DNA from: Stichopus chloronotus
Lineage: Eukaryota > Echinodermata > Holothuroidea > Aspidochirotida > Stichopodidae
Direction of reading: 5' to 3'
Assembly: GCA_021234535.1 (NCBI GenBank)
Contig: CM037850.1
Location: forward strand, 372,001-436,000
DNA length: 64,000 nt
Positions 26,101 to 40,500 of this stretch are shown here, piece after piece (the first letter of the stretch is position 1; each line of letters starts with the position of its first letter). The position numbers and the translations under genes are program-made. The notes under the pieces are model-generated. The model searched no databases. It saw nothing but the letters and a program-made list of their open reading frames with translations, and was not told where the DNA came from.

Positions 26101-29100
26101 CCCCCCCCTCTCTCTCTCTCTCTCTCCCTCTCTTCCTCATGTCAGTCATAACCTTGAGATAATTCTTGAACCTATCACTGGTTCTTAACTACAGGTAAGT
26201 CACTCGCTGTTCTTATAGCAGTGATGCTTTCATTTACATGAACTGTAAATTAGTCTTCTATCTGCCATCATTTCAAGAGAATTGTACTTTTCCAATTGCT
26301 TTGATGGTGATATCAGCAGATGGCAAGTATTGGTGTGTCTACTGTTATAAATATTTTGACAAATGTGACTGCTTCCTTAAACTGTTGCCCATTGATTGTG
26401 TTGGATCTATAGTGGCCCTTTTCCACATTGAATGGTTGTCATAGCAACATTCACATCCAGTGCTGTATTTTCTGGGATGTCTCCAGTTTTGCTGGACCAT
26501 CTGTGGCAAAGCAGCAAACATGACATTCCCAGAGAAAAAACGGTGATGGGGGGCTGGTTGTTTTGATCGTAGGAGATGTATTTGGAATGTCCCAGCACCA
26601 AAATGTGACAACAAAGACAATAATAAACCACATATAGGAGAAAAATTCCAGAAGGGCTGATATCTATCTAATATCATTTATAGTATTCTGTGACATCTCA
26701 TCCAGTCCATTGAGGGCGAACTGAGACTTTAGATGGTGCGGTGCCAGAATTGATTTTGAGGACATTTAGAGCAAGGTTAAATGTATGCATCAGTGAAGCA
26801 AGGGGTAAGTTAGTGACTCGTGAATGCCCACACCAGTGAGTTGTGGGGATTTAAAGAAGTTGATGTGGCTTAAAAGCTATTGTTATCATTTCTTTTCATT
26901 TTCAGACTATTTTTAAAAAACTTTGGAAATTCCTTGACAAAAAGCCACCTTTGAATCCACTCCTAGCCAGCTTCTTCAGTAAAACAGTGGGTTCACTGTT
27001 AGCGAGACGACCGGAGCTGGTGATAGACCATATCAAGAAACAAGAGGATTGCTTGGGGATCTTCTTCAAACATTTAGAAACTTCAGCAATCATGGACCTC
27101 ATATTGAGGTTGATAACTTGTATTGATTCGCAAGAGCTTAGAACTCCATTTTTAGAGGTAAGACTTTACCCACATTTCTTTCAATATTAAGTTACAATCA
27201 AACGAAATGATCTTGAAGGTGTGTGTCATTATGCTCACATGTTTGTTAATGTACACATGTGTCAGGGTTCATTGCTATAGTGACCAAATGTCATATAAAG
27301 TGTGGCTGAAAGTGTGAGAGAGATTGTCTTGGCAATGTGACCTGCTACCAACTGAGTCCTATCCTGGAAATCTGCAAGACCATTGAAAGCACTCTTATCT
27401 TGTACAGTAAAAGTGTGTTTTATTTCTCACTTTGTATTGTAGAACAAGGTAGAGTTATTGTGAAATCTCTGTGGAGTGATTGTGAGATCTCTGTAGAGGG
27501 TAAATGCTTACTCCCTTGACAACTGAGCTTGTGTCAATGATAATTTCAGTAACAGTAATAAATTAAACTCCTCTTGTTGCACATCTTCCCCTCTTTGTCC
27601 TCTGATGCTCTCTTCATCATATCATCCTTCTTATGTTTTTTTTTTTTTTTTGTATTTTCCTCAGTGGTTGAATGACCAAAAGTTCATCCAAAGATTAGTG
27701 GATCTGATAGATCCAGAACAGAGTGAGGAAATCCACAGTAATGCAGCTCAAAGCCTCTGTGACATCATAAGACTGACGAGGGAGCACATGTCACAGTTAC
27801 AGGAATGTGCCGAAAATGATCCTCTCCTCACCACAATAGAAAAGTAAGTCACATCAGCTACAATCTTATCTTGTCCCCCTCTATCTAATCTTATCCTTTG
27901 TTGTCTAATCCATCCTGGAGGACAGAAAACCCCAGTCTCTATGAAGTCAATAGTATCACCATTCAAGGGACTGACAACCTTTGTGGTCTTACCAACTATT
28001 GTGAAATCGTCAGACTGATTAGGGATAATGGTGGCAAGAAATTAGAAATGTAGAGAAAGTTATTATCAGAGCAGCTAGTCCTTGTAGAATTCCCGTAATG
28101 TGCTAAAATAACACCATTTTCTGCATGATAGAACATGAGGTGATATTTAGACATACCATCATATTTAGGTTTAGTTTCTTCAATGAAACCTTATTGTGTA
28201 TGATATCATGTGAGGAATTTCTCATCAGAGAATACCTTTTATAGCAATTCATGTTATACTTTTTTCCAATTTCCCTAAATTACCAGCTTTATACAATATT
28301 AGAAAATACTAAATTATGTATTTTACTTTTTTTTTCATCTATGCAGACAAGAAACTGTCTCAGAATTACTTGAACACATGTTCCGTGGAAAGCGAGTGGA
28401 ATCCGCTCTTGTCAATGGAGTCACTGTATTACTATCTCTTCTAGAATTTAAAAAGCAAAGGTAATTCCTAACAATGTTTGATGGATTTTTTTTCAGCTCT
28501 GCATTGTCCTTTTGAGAGGAGAACTTTTTCTTATAGCTTTACTTTAAGTCTCTGGTACAATTATCTTGCTTCTTCTCTTGCTTTATCTTCAGGTTTCAGT
28601 GAAATCTAGATGAGACATGCGTGAATTAAATTTTTGTGAAATTTTTCTCTTGTGACTGATATGTCCATTAATGGATCAAGTATTGCTTGCAGATCATCTG
28701 AAATATAGGTAAAAGTGTCTGGCCATCTGATGCATCAAATTTTGAATTTAATTCTTTTCTTTTTTGCTGTTCAATTCATAGAAACAAAAAATAGCTATCC
28801 ATTGTCCTTAAGGGCATAGTTACAGCAGTGTTGTTATCGGAAGTGAGGCATTTAAGCAATATTGCAGTGACTGTAAGATGGCCAAGATTTAAAACCAAAC
28901 GATAAGACATTTTAGTGAAATCATCTTTTTGATTCCTTGCCGTAGGCAGGGAATCTATGCAGTCCTGATGTCATGTGTGTGTATGTATGTGTGTATGCGT
29001 GTGTGTGTGTGTGACGGTTGCTCGTAAACACTCTATCTCAAGAAGGGTAACTCTGAGTAATTTCATTTTTGGCATGTAGGTTGCCCATATTGAGTAGATG

Positions 29101-32100
29101 ATCCCTATTGTTTTTGGTGTCCAAATCTTGCATATTAATGAGGTTATGGGGTAAAACATAAAAAATGTTAAAACTGCCATAGTTCCTTATCCGTGGGTCA
29201 GATTTGTTTTAAACTTGATAAGGTTGTCTGTTATTAACAGGTTCAGGACCCTGTGAAGTTTAATGCTTATCAATAGAGAGGAAGGGATAATTTTTCACTG
29301 TAAAACAATAATAATAGCCTAAACACCATTATTGTGGTTATTATAAACTACCGTACAAATGCATATTGGGCTACATTGTGCAATGGCAGTTTTTGATTCT
29401 GTCGCACACAGTTAACTCAATGGGATTGCTCCCTACAGTACTGCAGTTGTAACTTAGTGAGTAACTTCTAGTGTGAGGGGTCCAGAGAGATAGTCTTGGT
29501 AGGGGGGTCATGGGGTCAGATAGACAAGGTGCATTATTTCATGCATTGCAATGTTAATGGGTTTATAAAAAAAATGAGGAAAATAAAATACCATCTGTTC
29601 TGTCATATATTTGGATAATATCAATATCCAGAGGAACAGCTGATAGCAGAGCAAAGTTTCTTAACAATCAAATTACAGTGCTTTCAATCATATTTCACGA
29701 TGTCGGAAAGGATGGAGGAAGCAAAAATATTGAGGAAGAATCATAAGTGTGTTAAAAGCTACTTGTAACAAGGAAGAAATTATCGCAGAGTCGATAACGG
29801 AAAATTTGCAGAAGGCAGAGCGCCAGCTTGAGGTAATGGAAGAGGTTCATGCTGATCTGGCTGGGTTGTTGTCTGATGAAGCATTTGAGCAAGCAGAAAG
29901 CTGGATGTTGGAATGCCAAAAGCATTATACTGAGGAGAGGGAGGAAGCATTGAAAAAGTTGAAGGAGGAAATTGAGTTTCAAATTAGCGTTGGAATTACC
30001 TAAGGCAGAAATTCCACCATATGATGGAGACCCAAGAACATTCTGGTCGTTTATGAAGAATTTTGAGGTAAATATGGCAGACAAGCTGAGTTCAGATGAG
30101 GTAAGGTTGAGTTATTTGATTCAACTAACAACAGGCAAGACTAGAAGCAGCATTGATTACTGTGTGTTTCTTGGAGCTCAGAGATAATGTTGACTGATGT
30201 CATACTCATACTGTACTTGCTGTGTGGGTTGTATGGCCTGGGTAGGTGATCCCTATTGCTTTTGGTGGACGTCAAATGTCACGTTTATTTTAGGTCACCA
30301 AAATAAAGGTCATTTTTGGTTAAAGGCTTGTGGTGTATCAAGAAAAATAACTGCAGTTGATCTCATACTTGTCATGTGAATAATTCGTGTTTGTTGTAGT
30401 ATAACCATGTAGCAAGGAATCACAAAGCCTTTTGGCTTTCTGGTTAAATTGATTTAATATTGTTGCCATAATGGTTAGTTCTTTGTTTGTTCCTCTCCAA
30501 CTTGTAAGATATCTGTTACATTGTATTTTTGTTTGTGCTCTTCACAGACTTCCGTTTAATTTCTGTTTGCAGTGTCCATTAATTAGAGTTTAACAATTAT
30601 AAGTGAATAAGTATAGAATATTGTTGATCTTTTTTGACAAAGGAAAAACTGAATTCTATGCTCCATCTGAGACAAAGAAAGCTAGTTATCAGAGGTGAAA
30701 GGTTTAGGGTGTAAAGTGGAGTGAATAAACCTTCCTCTAATGCATACTGTAGAAGAAAAGGTATGAAACATGACATAATTGACTGAAGGAATACCAATTT
30801 TAATGTAGTAAGTGAAATTTTTTACTACCCTGGAGACTCGCCTCAGCATGAACTGACAAAGTACTAAGATACAGAGTAAGGCAGAGTTTGACAGAAAAGT
30901 AACTTATGGAACAAAGTTAGCATTTTAAGCAGAAGGTGGACTTACAATTACTAGGAAAATCCAAAACTCTGTCTAGCTGTTTATCTTGTTCAATTTAAAG
31001 AGGCTCATTGAGTTGTTTTGTGAAATTCACTCAATTTTTCTAAACCGGTCAAGTTTCCTTCACATACTTATGACAAACAGTCAAACTAAAAGGATGCCAA
31101 AGTTTTACATACGTTGGAACATTAATGAGTGAGTAACCAACGATTAAATTAAGTTTTTGAAACTTTGTGACCAGACATTTTCACATTAGTACATTCACAT
31201 GCACTTAATCAGATCAAGTAAAGTTCAAAAATTCGAAAAATTTGACAGTTTTCATATAGCTATTGGATGTGAAACTTGATTAATTATGCTAATTGTGAGT
31301 ATTGTCATGTGTTTATAACCCTTCAAAATCACCGCAGTCTTTACTGATATCAACTCAGTGAGCCCCTTTAAGATCAGTGTAATGTCTTGGGGAATTGAAG
31401 TTGGAGACTGTCAAAATAGATAGACATGCATATTGCTTCTTGCCCGAAAAGAGCATACTTGGTTGATATCAAAGTGGTCAGGATACTTTTCCTCAATGGT
31501 TGTCTGAAATGGTAGTGGTAGATGGTGGGTTAGCCTACAAGTATGGCAAACAGAGGATAGCCTGCAGTTATTAGAGGTAGACAGGGATAGCCTACAAATG
31601 TTAGTGGTAGATGGCATATTGCCTGTTCATTTGCTTGTGGTAATCAGGGGATAGCCTTCAGTTATTTGTAACTGGGATAGCCTATAAATGTTAGTGTTAG
31701 AGAGGGGATAGCCTACACATGTTTGTGTTAGGTGGGTATAGCCTACAGTAGTTAGCGGTAGATGGGGATGGCTTTCAGTTGTTAGTGGAAGAAAGGATAA
31801 GGTACAGTTGTTAGTGGTAGATTGGATAGCCGTCAGTTAGTTGCAGACAGTGGATAGCCGACAGTGTTAGTGGTAGACAGTGGATAGACTGCAAATGTTA
31901 GTGGTAGACAGGGATATCTTACATATGTTAGTGGTTGACACTGAACAGTTGTTAGTGGTAGACACTGGAGAGCCTACAATTTTTTGTTATCCTTTACCTT
32001 GGAGCATGCTTCCCATGTTTAGTCGAGCCGAATCTTCTCAAATTCCTTGTCTGTCGTGGGCAGTATTATATATGCTCCACTTTTCTCTTGGGTTTTTGTG

Positions 32101-34359
32101 GTTTGTATTTTTGTTTGTTTTTGTTATCGTAATACTTCTCATATTCTGATTAATTACCCTTTTTTTCTCTCAAAAGCAAACAGAACCAAACAAAAACAAA
32201 CAGAAACAAAGTGTCAAATCTGAGTACTTGCTCTATCATTTGCAACTTTGGTATCCTAAAGAAATGACTTAATTATTCCATTTTTGCAGTTTATCTGGAA
32301 GTAAGCAAACACTGGATCTGTGATTGAACAAAGTCCTCCATGCTAATGTTAGACTTGAGTAGAACAATCATTTTGCACACAAGTTCATTTGTAGCTGCTA
32401 TATGTTAGTTATGGTGCAGTGTAGGGTATCCTAATGATCCATGACCAAACTCTTCCGAAATCACCTTTTTTTGTTTTTTACGTGATCTGAGGTCTCATCA
32501 CACAGCCTGTAATTGGAAAATCCCAACGAGGAAAATGACTATTTACAGGGAACATCAGTAAACTGGAATATCATTTCGTGGGAAGATGTAGTTGTTACAG
32601 TATCTTACATTGCTCACTGTACTTACCACATGGCATGCATGTGTTCTTCCCAGATGAGAATTGGTTTCATAAAACACATGTTTGAGAAAAGCCAGCACAA
32701 ATGTCTCTTAAATTTCAAGGATGGTGGGCAAGTGTTCACTGTTTGAGATAGAGATCATATAAAGGATTAGACATATGTTGTCTAACTTGTCATTTGTCCA
32801 GTAATCAGAGTCTAGTGTTCTTTCCTCTTGCATTACATATCCTCATCTGTTTAGTAATCAGAGTCTAGGGTTCTTTACTCTTGCATTACATATCCTCATC
32901 TGTTCAGTAATCAGAGTCTAGTGTTCATTACTCTTGCATTACATATCCTCATCTGTTCAGTAATCAGAGGCTAGGGTTCATTTCTCTTGCATTACATATC
33001 CTCATTTGTTCAGTAATCAGAGTCTAGTGTTCATCACTCTTGCATTACATATCCTCATTTGTTCAGTAATCAGAGTCTAGTGTTCATTACTCTTGCATTA
33101 CATATCCTCATTTGTTCAGTAATCAGAGTCTAGGGTTCATTACTCTTGCATTACATATCCTCATCTGTTCAGTAATCAGAGTCTAGTGTTCATTACTCTT
33201 GCATTACATATCCTCATTTGTTCAGTAATCAGAGTCTAGGGTTCATTACTCTTGCATTACATATCCTCATTTGTTCAGTAATCAGAGTCTAGTGTTCATT
33301 ACTCTCGCATTACATATCCTCTTCTGTTCAGAAATCATAGTCTAGGGTTCATTACTCTCTCATTACATATCCTCATCTGTTCAGTAATCAGAGTCTAGGG
33401 TTCTTTACTCTTGCATTACATATCCTCATCTGTTCAGTAATCAGAGTCTAGGGTTCTTTACTCTTGCATTACATATCCTCATTTGTGCAGTAATCAGAGT
33501 CTAGGGTTCATTTCTGTAGCAGTACATCTCGGCATCCATTCCGTTATCAGTCTAGGGTTCATTACTCTAGCATTACATATCCTCATCTGTTCCATAGTCA
33601 GAATCTAGGGCTCATTACTTTAGCCATTACATATCCTCATCTGTTCAGAAATCAGAGCCTATGGTTCATTGAATACTCTTCTGTCACATTGCATCATGTT
33701 ATTTGTTTCTCATTCTAAGTTTGATTTAAAGTCAACATAATATCTCTCACGTAATAACTTCTCATTTTCATTGAAACGTCATGAATAAGCCTACTGTGTA
33801 CTGTCTGTAGCCTCCTTTACCTTTTAGGTACAGGGATGCTTTAATACTTAACTGTCTCTTAAAATTGTCTGAGGTGTGCATCGTCTATGCTTGCTCTATA
33901 TTACTCCATCAACTCTTTCATTATAACCCTTATAGAAGTCTGGAGTAGGACACTGGTGGTCTTAGAATTTAGAAGAATTAACAAAAAGAAGTAGAAATTG
34001 AATATTTTTCAATAATATTATCACTAACCAATTTTCCTCTTTCTGTAGGTATTTGGAGTTCTTCTTGTGTGTCAGCACATTTTATTACTTTCTTTCTGCA
34101 CCTGTCTCTAACTCTCACCATGGTCTCTTCCTTTACAGTGATACCTTTTTGTTCCCCAGCCCAGAGGGTCAGGAGCAGATGACAGCCCTAGATGCTGAGA
34201 GGTTAGCCAAGGGGGTCAGTGGTACCCTCAAAGCCATAGTCCCTAAGCTTTCTGAACTTAATACATTACTTAAAGAGCCTCCAAGGGTAAGTACATTAAG
34301 CCCTTTTGCTGTTGGCCATTGTTAACATATTCATATTTTATCATCATCATTTATGTATA

Positions 34360-34401
<42 letters not shown>

Positions 34402-34501
34402 TTTAACAAATATTTAATAAATATTTGATAAATATGTAAATAAATTTTAATATAAATAAATATATAAATAAAAATAAAATTTTATAAATATATAAATTTA
34501 T

Positions 34502-34539
<38 letters not shown>

Positions 34540-37500
34540 GGGGGGGGGGGGAAGATGGCTTGTGGTAATTTGTGGATGGGAGCACATTATTAATGGCAAT
34601 CATGTTTAAATGTGGTTGATCAGTGTGTGTCTTTGTGAGTAGGTGTGTGTGTGTGTTGTGGACTTGCCTGATTCATCTGCAAGTAGTTACACATGAGCAA
34701 TATGGAAACATTACAAATAGTGTTGAAAGAGCTGGGAAAATGTTTAGATGATGTTTGTCCTTAGAGCATCATGCAAATCTTTGAAGTAAACAGCAGCAGT
34801 AGATTTAATTCTTCATTTTTTCTTTATGTCTCTAGCAGATTATTTTCTGTTTTCTCCAGTCAGTAAATTGGATCTGAATTTAATGATTTCTGATCATTTT
34901 GTTCCTCAGCTTGAATCGATGGTAACAACCGTTGGCAAATTGGAGCCACCCTTTGGTTTTGTAAGGCTTCAAGTATGCAAGTTGATATCCTCTCTTCTTG
35001 TAACAAATAGTCCAGCTATTAATTCAGAGTTAGCCAAGTTGGGCACAATAAAGACATTATGGGTGAGCTATCTTCTCTTTTTGTCTTTTGTATTTAAGGG
35101 GTCGCTAGCTTGATTACAGTGTGTCTGTTCCTTTAGTGTTCATTAAATTCTTTCCTTTTGTGCATCAGTGATCGTTATGTGTTCTTTTGAAATCATTTGG
35201 GAAATACATCTGAATTGAAAAGAAAAATTGAATTGTTTGTTGCTTTGAGAATTTCAAATTGTAAAATGAGGATTTCCTCAGAAAGATAAAGATTAGGTGC
35301 TTAGGCCTCCAAGCTGAGGCTTATGTCTGCAAACTTAAACATAAGTTTGGAAGCCAGGGCTCAAGTTTGCAATGTAAGGCTAAGTCTGCAAGCTTAGTGA
35401 TAAGTTTTAGCTTGCAGACTTATGTGGCAGACATAATGGCTCCAGTCAGCAAGCTGAAGCTCAAGTTTGCAAGGTCAGGGGTAAGTCTACAAGCTGAGGC
35501 TTGGTACTTTAAGCTGAACTTTGGGGTCTCTTAGCTGATATGTGGAAAAACAAATTGTTTCACTACAAATCTAAAATAATCTACATTAGGCCTTTTAAAG
35601 CCAGTGTTGAATTTTTTTTTTTTTGTTTGATACTACAATGCTCAGATTTGTAAAAAATAGGCAAGGTACAAAGTCAGACATGTTGGTGATGTGTGAATGA
35701 TGTCTATGCAGCACCCCTCCCCTTTGTCTACCAACTTCCTTTGAAATGATGGGAATGGTTAACATATTTATCTTCTTTCTTCTTTGTAGGATTTATTTTT
35801 CAATTACATGTGGAACAACTTCCTTCATTTAGAGGTGGAGAAGTCTATAGCAACAATACTCACTAACAGTGCTGCAGAAACAGAGGAAGATGGTAAACTG
35901 CAGCACCCATTACTGGTTCATGTACGTACCCATCTACTCCTCCTCCAGTGAGCTAGAGAAGTTTGTCAGACAGTAGCAAACATCTACATCAACATTGATC
36001 AGAATTGTGGCAAGACCTCTAGTTTTGTCATTATCTTCATTACAACCTTGTTAAAACAAATAGTCCAGACAAACCCCAAACTTTTGTTGCAAACAAGGAA
36101 TAATCAATCAAGTAACAGTTATAGGTGTTCTACAGTGCTAAAGTTACAACAAGTCCACAAAAATATTGAAATTGTAATGCAGTTTACAACAAATAATGTT
36201 CAAGACAACCTCATGCATAAACATAGAATGATGAAGTGAAAGGTGCACAATGTTTTTGCTGGTTCTTTGTTCCTGTGCAACTTCTAGTCATAGGATTGGT
36301 CAACCTATTGAAATGTTCTGGTGGTTTCAAGTGATCTGTATGATAGCCCTTGTTGAGGGCTATTTGGCCATTTAGGCTCATTACATGCAATGCAGTTTAA
36401 AGTTGTTACCCTCTTTACTTCACCAGCTCTTCACCCCTTTGCAATTTCTTTAATTGCCCATCCAACCGACATTCAGCGGCCAGCTTGAAGCTCCCATTTA
36501 ATGCCTTACCTGCTCTCTAATTCTATCATTTTTGATTCCTTGCCGAAGGCAGGCAAGGAATCTCTGCGATGGTGATGTCGTGTGTGTTTGTGTATGTGCA
36601 TGTGTATGTGATGCCTTGCTTGTAAACACGATATCTCAAGAAGGGTAACCATGACTGATCTAATACTTGGTGTGTGAGTTGGTCATACTGAGTAGATGAT
36701 CCCTATTGTTTTTGGTTGAGATCAAAGGTCATTTGAGGTCACCAGAGGTCAAAATGCGGAAACCTTGTAAACACGATATCTCAAGAGCAGTAATTGTGAC
36801 TGATGTCATACTTAGAGTGTGGGTTGGACATATTAAGTTGATGACCCCTATTGTTTTTGGTGGAGATCAAAGGTCATTTGAGGTCACCAGAGGTCAAACT
36901 GTAAAAACCTTGTAAACACGATATCTCAAGGTCGGTAACTGTGACTGACGTCATACTTTAAGTGTGGGTTGGTCATATTGAGTGGATGATCCCTATTGTT
37001 TTAAGTCGAGGTCAATGGTCATTTGAGGTCACCAGAGGCCAAACTGTAAAAACCTTGTAAACATGATATTTCCAAAAGGGTAACTGTGACTGATGTCATA
37101 CATGGTGTGTGGGTTGTTCATGTTAAGTAGATGATCCCGATTGATTTTGGCAGAGGTCAAAGGTCATTTGAGGTCACCAGAGTTCAAACTGTAAAAACCT
37201 TGTAAACACGATATCTCAAGAACAGTAACTGTTACTGATGTCATACTTTAAGTGTGGGGTGGTCATATTGAGTAGATAATCTCTATTGTTTTTGGCGGAG
37301 ATCAAAGATCATTTGAGGTCACCAGAGGTCAAACTGTAAAAACTTGTGAACACAGTATCTCCAGAATGGTAACCATGACTGATGTCCTACTTAGTGTGTG
37401 GGTTGTCATATTGAGTAGATGCTCCCTATTGTTTTTGGTCAAGGTCAAATGTCATTTGAGGTCACCAGAGGTCAAACTGTGACAACTTTGTAAACAGGGT

Positions 37501-40500
37501 ATCTCCAAAAGGGTAACCATGACTGATGTAGTACTTGGTGTGTGGGTTGGTAATAATGATCACATGGTCCCTAGTGTTTTTGGTCAAGGTCAAAGGTCAT
37601 CTAAGGTCACCAGAGTTAAAACGGTAAAAACATTGTAAACACAATATCTCCAGAAGGGTAACTGTGACTGATGTCATACTTGGTGTGTTGCAAGGAATCA
37701 CATAGCCTTTTGGCTTTCTGGTCCTCATCTGTCGGCCACCGCACATGCTGTCCACAGGAATTGCCCTTGGGAGAAGGGAGTTAATTACACACAACTGAAT
37801 AACCACACATACAAGCTTAAGGTGATGCATATTAAAATTAACCATTGTCATCCAGTCACAATGAGAATATAGGAGACTTCTTGTGTGTGTATGCAATATC
37901 AGTGATCTGACCCATCAGGGTCTTATCTGTACAAAGACCAGAAGCTGATCGAGAGTTGTCCACGTGTTGCCATTATGGATTTACAAGAATATTTAGAACT
38001 TTGTCTGGCTTGTTTTTGTTATGCAAGAACTTGCACTTTTGGTTTTGATGAAATCATAACCGTTGCAATCATGCAGTGTATGTGTGTTTATTTTTTTGTG
38101 GCACCTACCTTGTAAACACGATATCTCAAGGAGGGTAGCTTGGACAGATCTCATATTTAATGCATTGGTGTACCACATTGAATACAAGAACCCTATTGTT
38201 TTTAGTGGAGGTCAAAGGACAATTGAGGTCAACAGGGGTCAAATTGTGAAAACATTTTAAGCATGATATCTCAAGAAGGGAAGCTTGGACAAATATCACA
38301 TTTGTATGTAGGTGTACCACATTGAGTACAAAATCCCTAATGATTTTGGTGACGGTTAAAGGTCATTGAAGGTCAACAGGGGTCAAAATGTGAATACCTC
38401 GTAAACACAATATCTCAAGAATGGAAGCTTGGGCAGGTCTCATATTTGGTATGTTGCTGTACCATATAGAGTGAGTGATCCCCTGTGATTTTGGTGGAGG
38501 TGAAAGGTCATTTGAGGTCAACAGGATCAAATTGTGAAAACCTTGTAAACACAATTTTCACAAGATAGGAAGCTTGGACAGATTATTAAGTCTTATTAAG
38601 TATGTAGGTGTATCTTACAAGATGTCTATTGTTTCTAATGGAGGTCAAAGGTCATTTGAGGTCAACAAGGGTCAAACTGTGAAAACCTTGTAACACTTTA
38701 TCTCAAGAGGGGAAGATAGAACAAATCTCATATGTGGTATGAAAGTAAACCACATTGATTGCAAGATACCTTTTGATTTTGAGTTCCAAGTTCATTTGAG
38801 GTCAACAGTTGTCAAATTTTTAAAATATTGTACACATGACATCTCAAGAAGGAAACCTTGGCAGATCTCCCACTTAGAATGGGGTGGATCTCATTGATTA
38901 TACAAGAATTCCATTGCCTTTGGTGAATGTCAAAGGTCATTTGAGGTCCACAGGGTCATGTTATGGCAATTCCTTTAAACATCATATCTCAAGAAGGGAA
39001 GTTTTTCCAGATGTTTTATTCAGTATGTACTTGTATCTCATTGAGTACAGGAATCATTTGGCCTTTAATAGAGGTCAAAGGTCATTTGATGCCAAGAATG
39101 TTCAAATTGCCAAAACCTTGCAGACATGATCTCAAGAAAGGAAGCTTGTACCGATTTCAAATTTCATGTGTAGCATAAGTAGCTCATAACACATACTACT
39201 TGATATAATGTCAGATTTAGAAATAACAAATGGCCTGAATATGATCATTGAAACCACAGTTCATTCATGCACTCTGGTTAAAGTTGAAGCAATTATCATC
39301 TGACACAGTATGAGATGATATCCAATAAATGTGACAAGTAATACACCATGGTGTGGTTGCTGACTCCACTCACCTGGCTTGGTACAGCAACTGTACTCTT
39401 TGTTTAGTCCTGCTTTTATACTTTTCTCACGTTTTGAGTAGGATTATGATTTTTAGTACCAACATTTTTAGGAGGACTGTCTCATTCCTCACTCAGTGTT
39501 TTATTAGAACTCTCTTTCTCTCTCTCTTGATCAGCTTTTTACTGAATGCAAGCTTGTACAGAGGATTGTAGATATGTGGGAGGAAAATGATTCCAGCCAG
39601 CAGCAAGGAGGTAAACGCTACGGGTACATGGGCCACCTTACCAGGATAGCTAACTGCCTGACAAACGAGGTAGAAAAAGGCTGCAATAGTGAACAGATCA
39701 AATCATTAATGGAAGGTAAACCTCTTTTCACCGTTGTGTTCTTGCTCCTTTTCTAATCTTTCCTCATTCTTTAATTATTTATAGGTACTACTCTTTGTAT
39801 CCTGACTATGTAAGGTACCAGTCTTTTGAGCATATTACCATGTGCCCCCTGGGGATCACATATCTAATGTACATTGTTTCACAAGGCACAACAAATGCTT
39901 TAACCCAAATGAACAAACCAGTGATTACTAGGTCACAGTGACTGGCACATGATTCTATCGGATAATTTTGCACATCTCTGTCATAGGGGAAAATCAATCA
40001 CATGGCTTTGGCTCCTTCTTGACCCTTCCTTCCTTCCTGGTGGGCTACACAGAAAAAAACTTTTGCAGGAGGAGTCAAGTATTGTCCAGCTTTCTCTTAT
40101 TATTGTTTAATTTGTGTACAGGCTGAGAACCATTTGAAAACTTAACAAATGTTGTAGATTTCAAGTGTTTCAATTTCTTATGTAATAGCCTTGATACAGC
40201 ATGACTGAAGAATTAACTTTAATTGGTTGCTGTTTTAACTTATTTTGAGCACTGATATCACTGGTGACCTCTCTGATGTTGTATCCTGTCTGTTTCTTTG
40301 GTAGAATATGTGCCTCAAGAATACAGAGACAGGTGGGCCAAGTTTGTAACCGGAGGCCTTGCTGAAATGAACAAGAGAAACATAGTTGATATGGTAAGCA
40401 GTCCTGATCTTCTCATTTGATGCATAACATTCCAAGGTTATCCCAGTCTCTTGCAGTTCTGTTTGTTGAACCTTCAGAAGTCCAATTGATCATTATTGAC

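Larger units (their letters stand above)
20969..26905. other. Intron 2 of window
   Basis: No extra exon was recognised. Contents are a C-run (21016-21027), the hAT-like element at 23447, a Helentron-like fragment at 24469, and a fragment related to family 6 at 25440. A C-run and CT microsatellite lie at 26097-26135. The stretches 21100-23440 and 25730-26890 show no repeat or coding signal that I can name. Confidence 0.6.
28461..34138. other. Intron 5 of window
   Basis: It contains Helentron-like element E (28931-30444), a TTAA-flanked MITE (30995-31371), a degenerate minisatellite (31505-31985) and a 54-bp minisatellite (32790-33690). The sequence between these (30450-30990, 32000-32780, 33700-34030) shows no gene. 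Confidence 0.6.
35922..39534. other. Intron 8 of window
   Basis: Dominated by Helentron-like elements G (36534-37722) and H (38041-39278) in the same orientation, with about 320 bp between them. No further exon was seen; 35930-36530 is unremarkable. Confidence 0.7.

Noticed and set aside
26345..26677. 110-codon minus-strand frame
   Set aside because: No recognisable domain, no splice context, and two other frames are open over the same bases.
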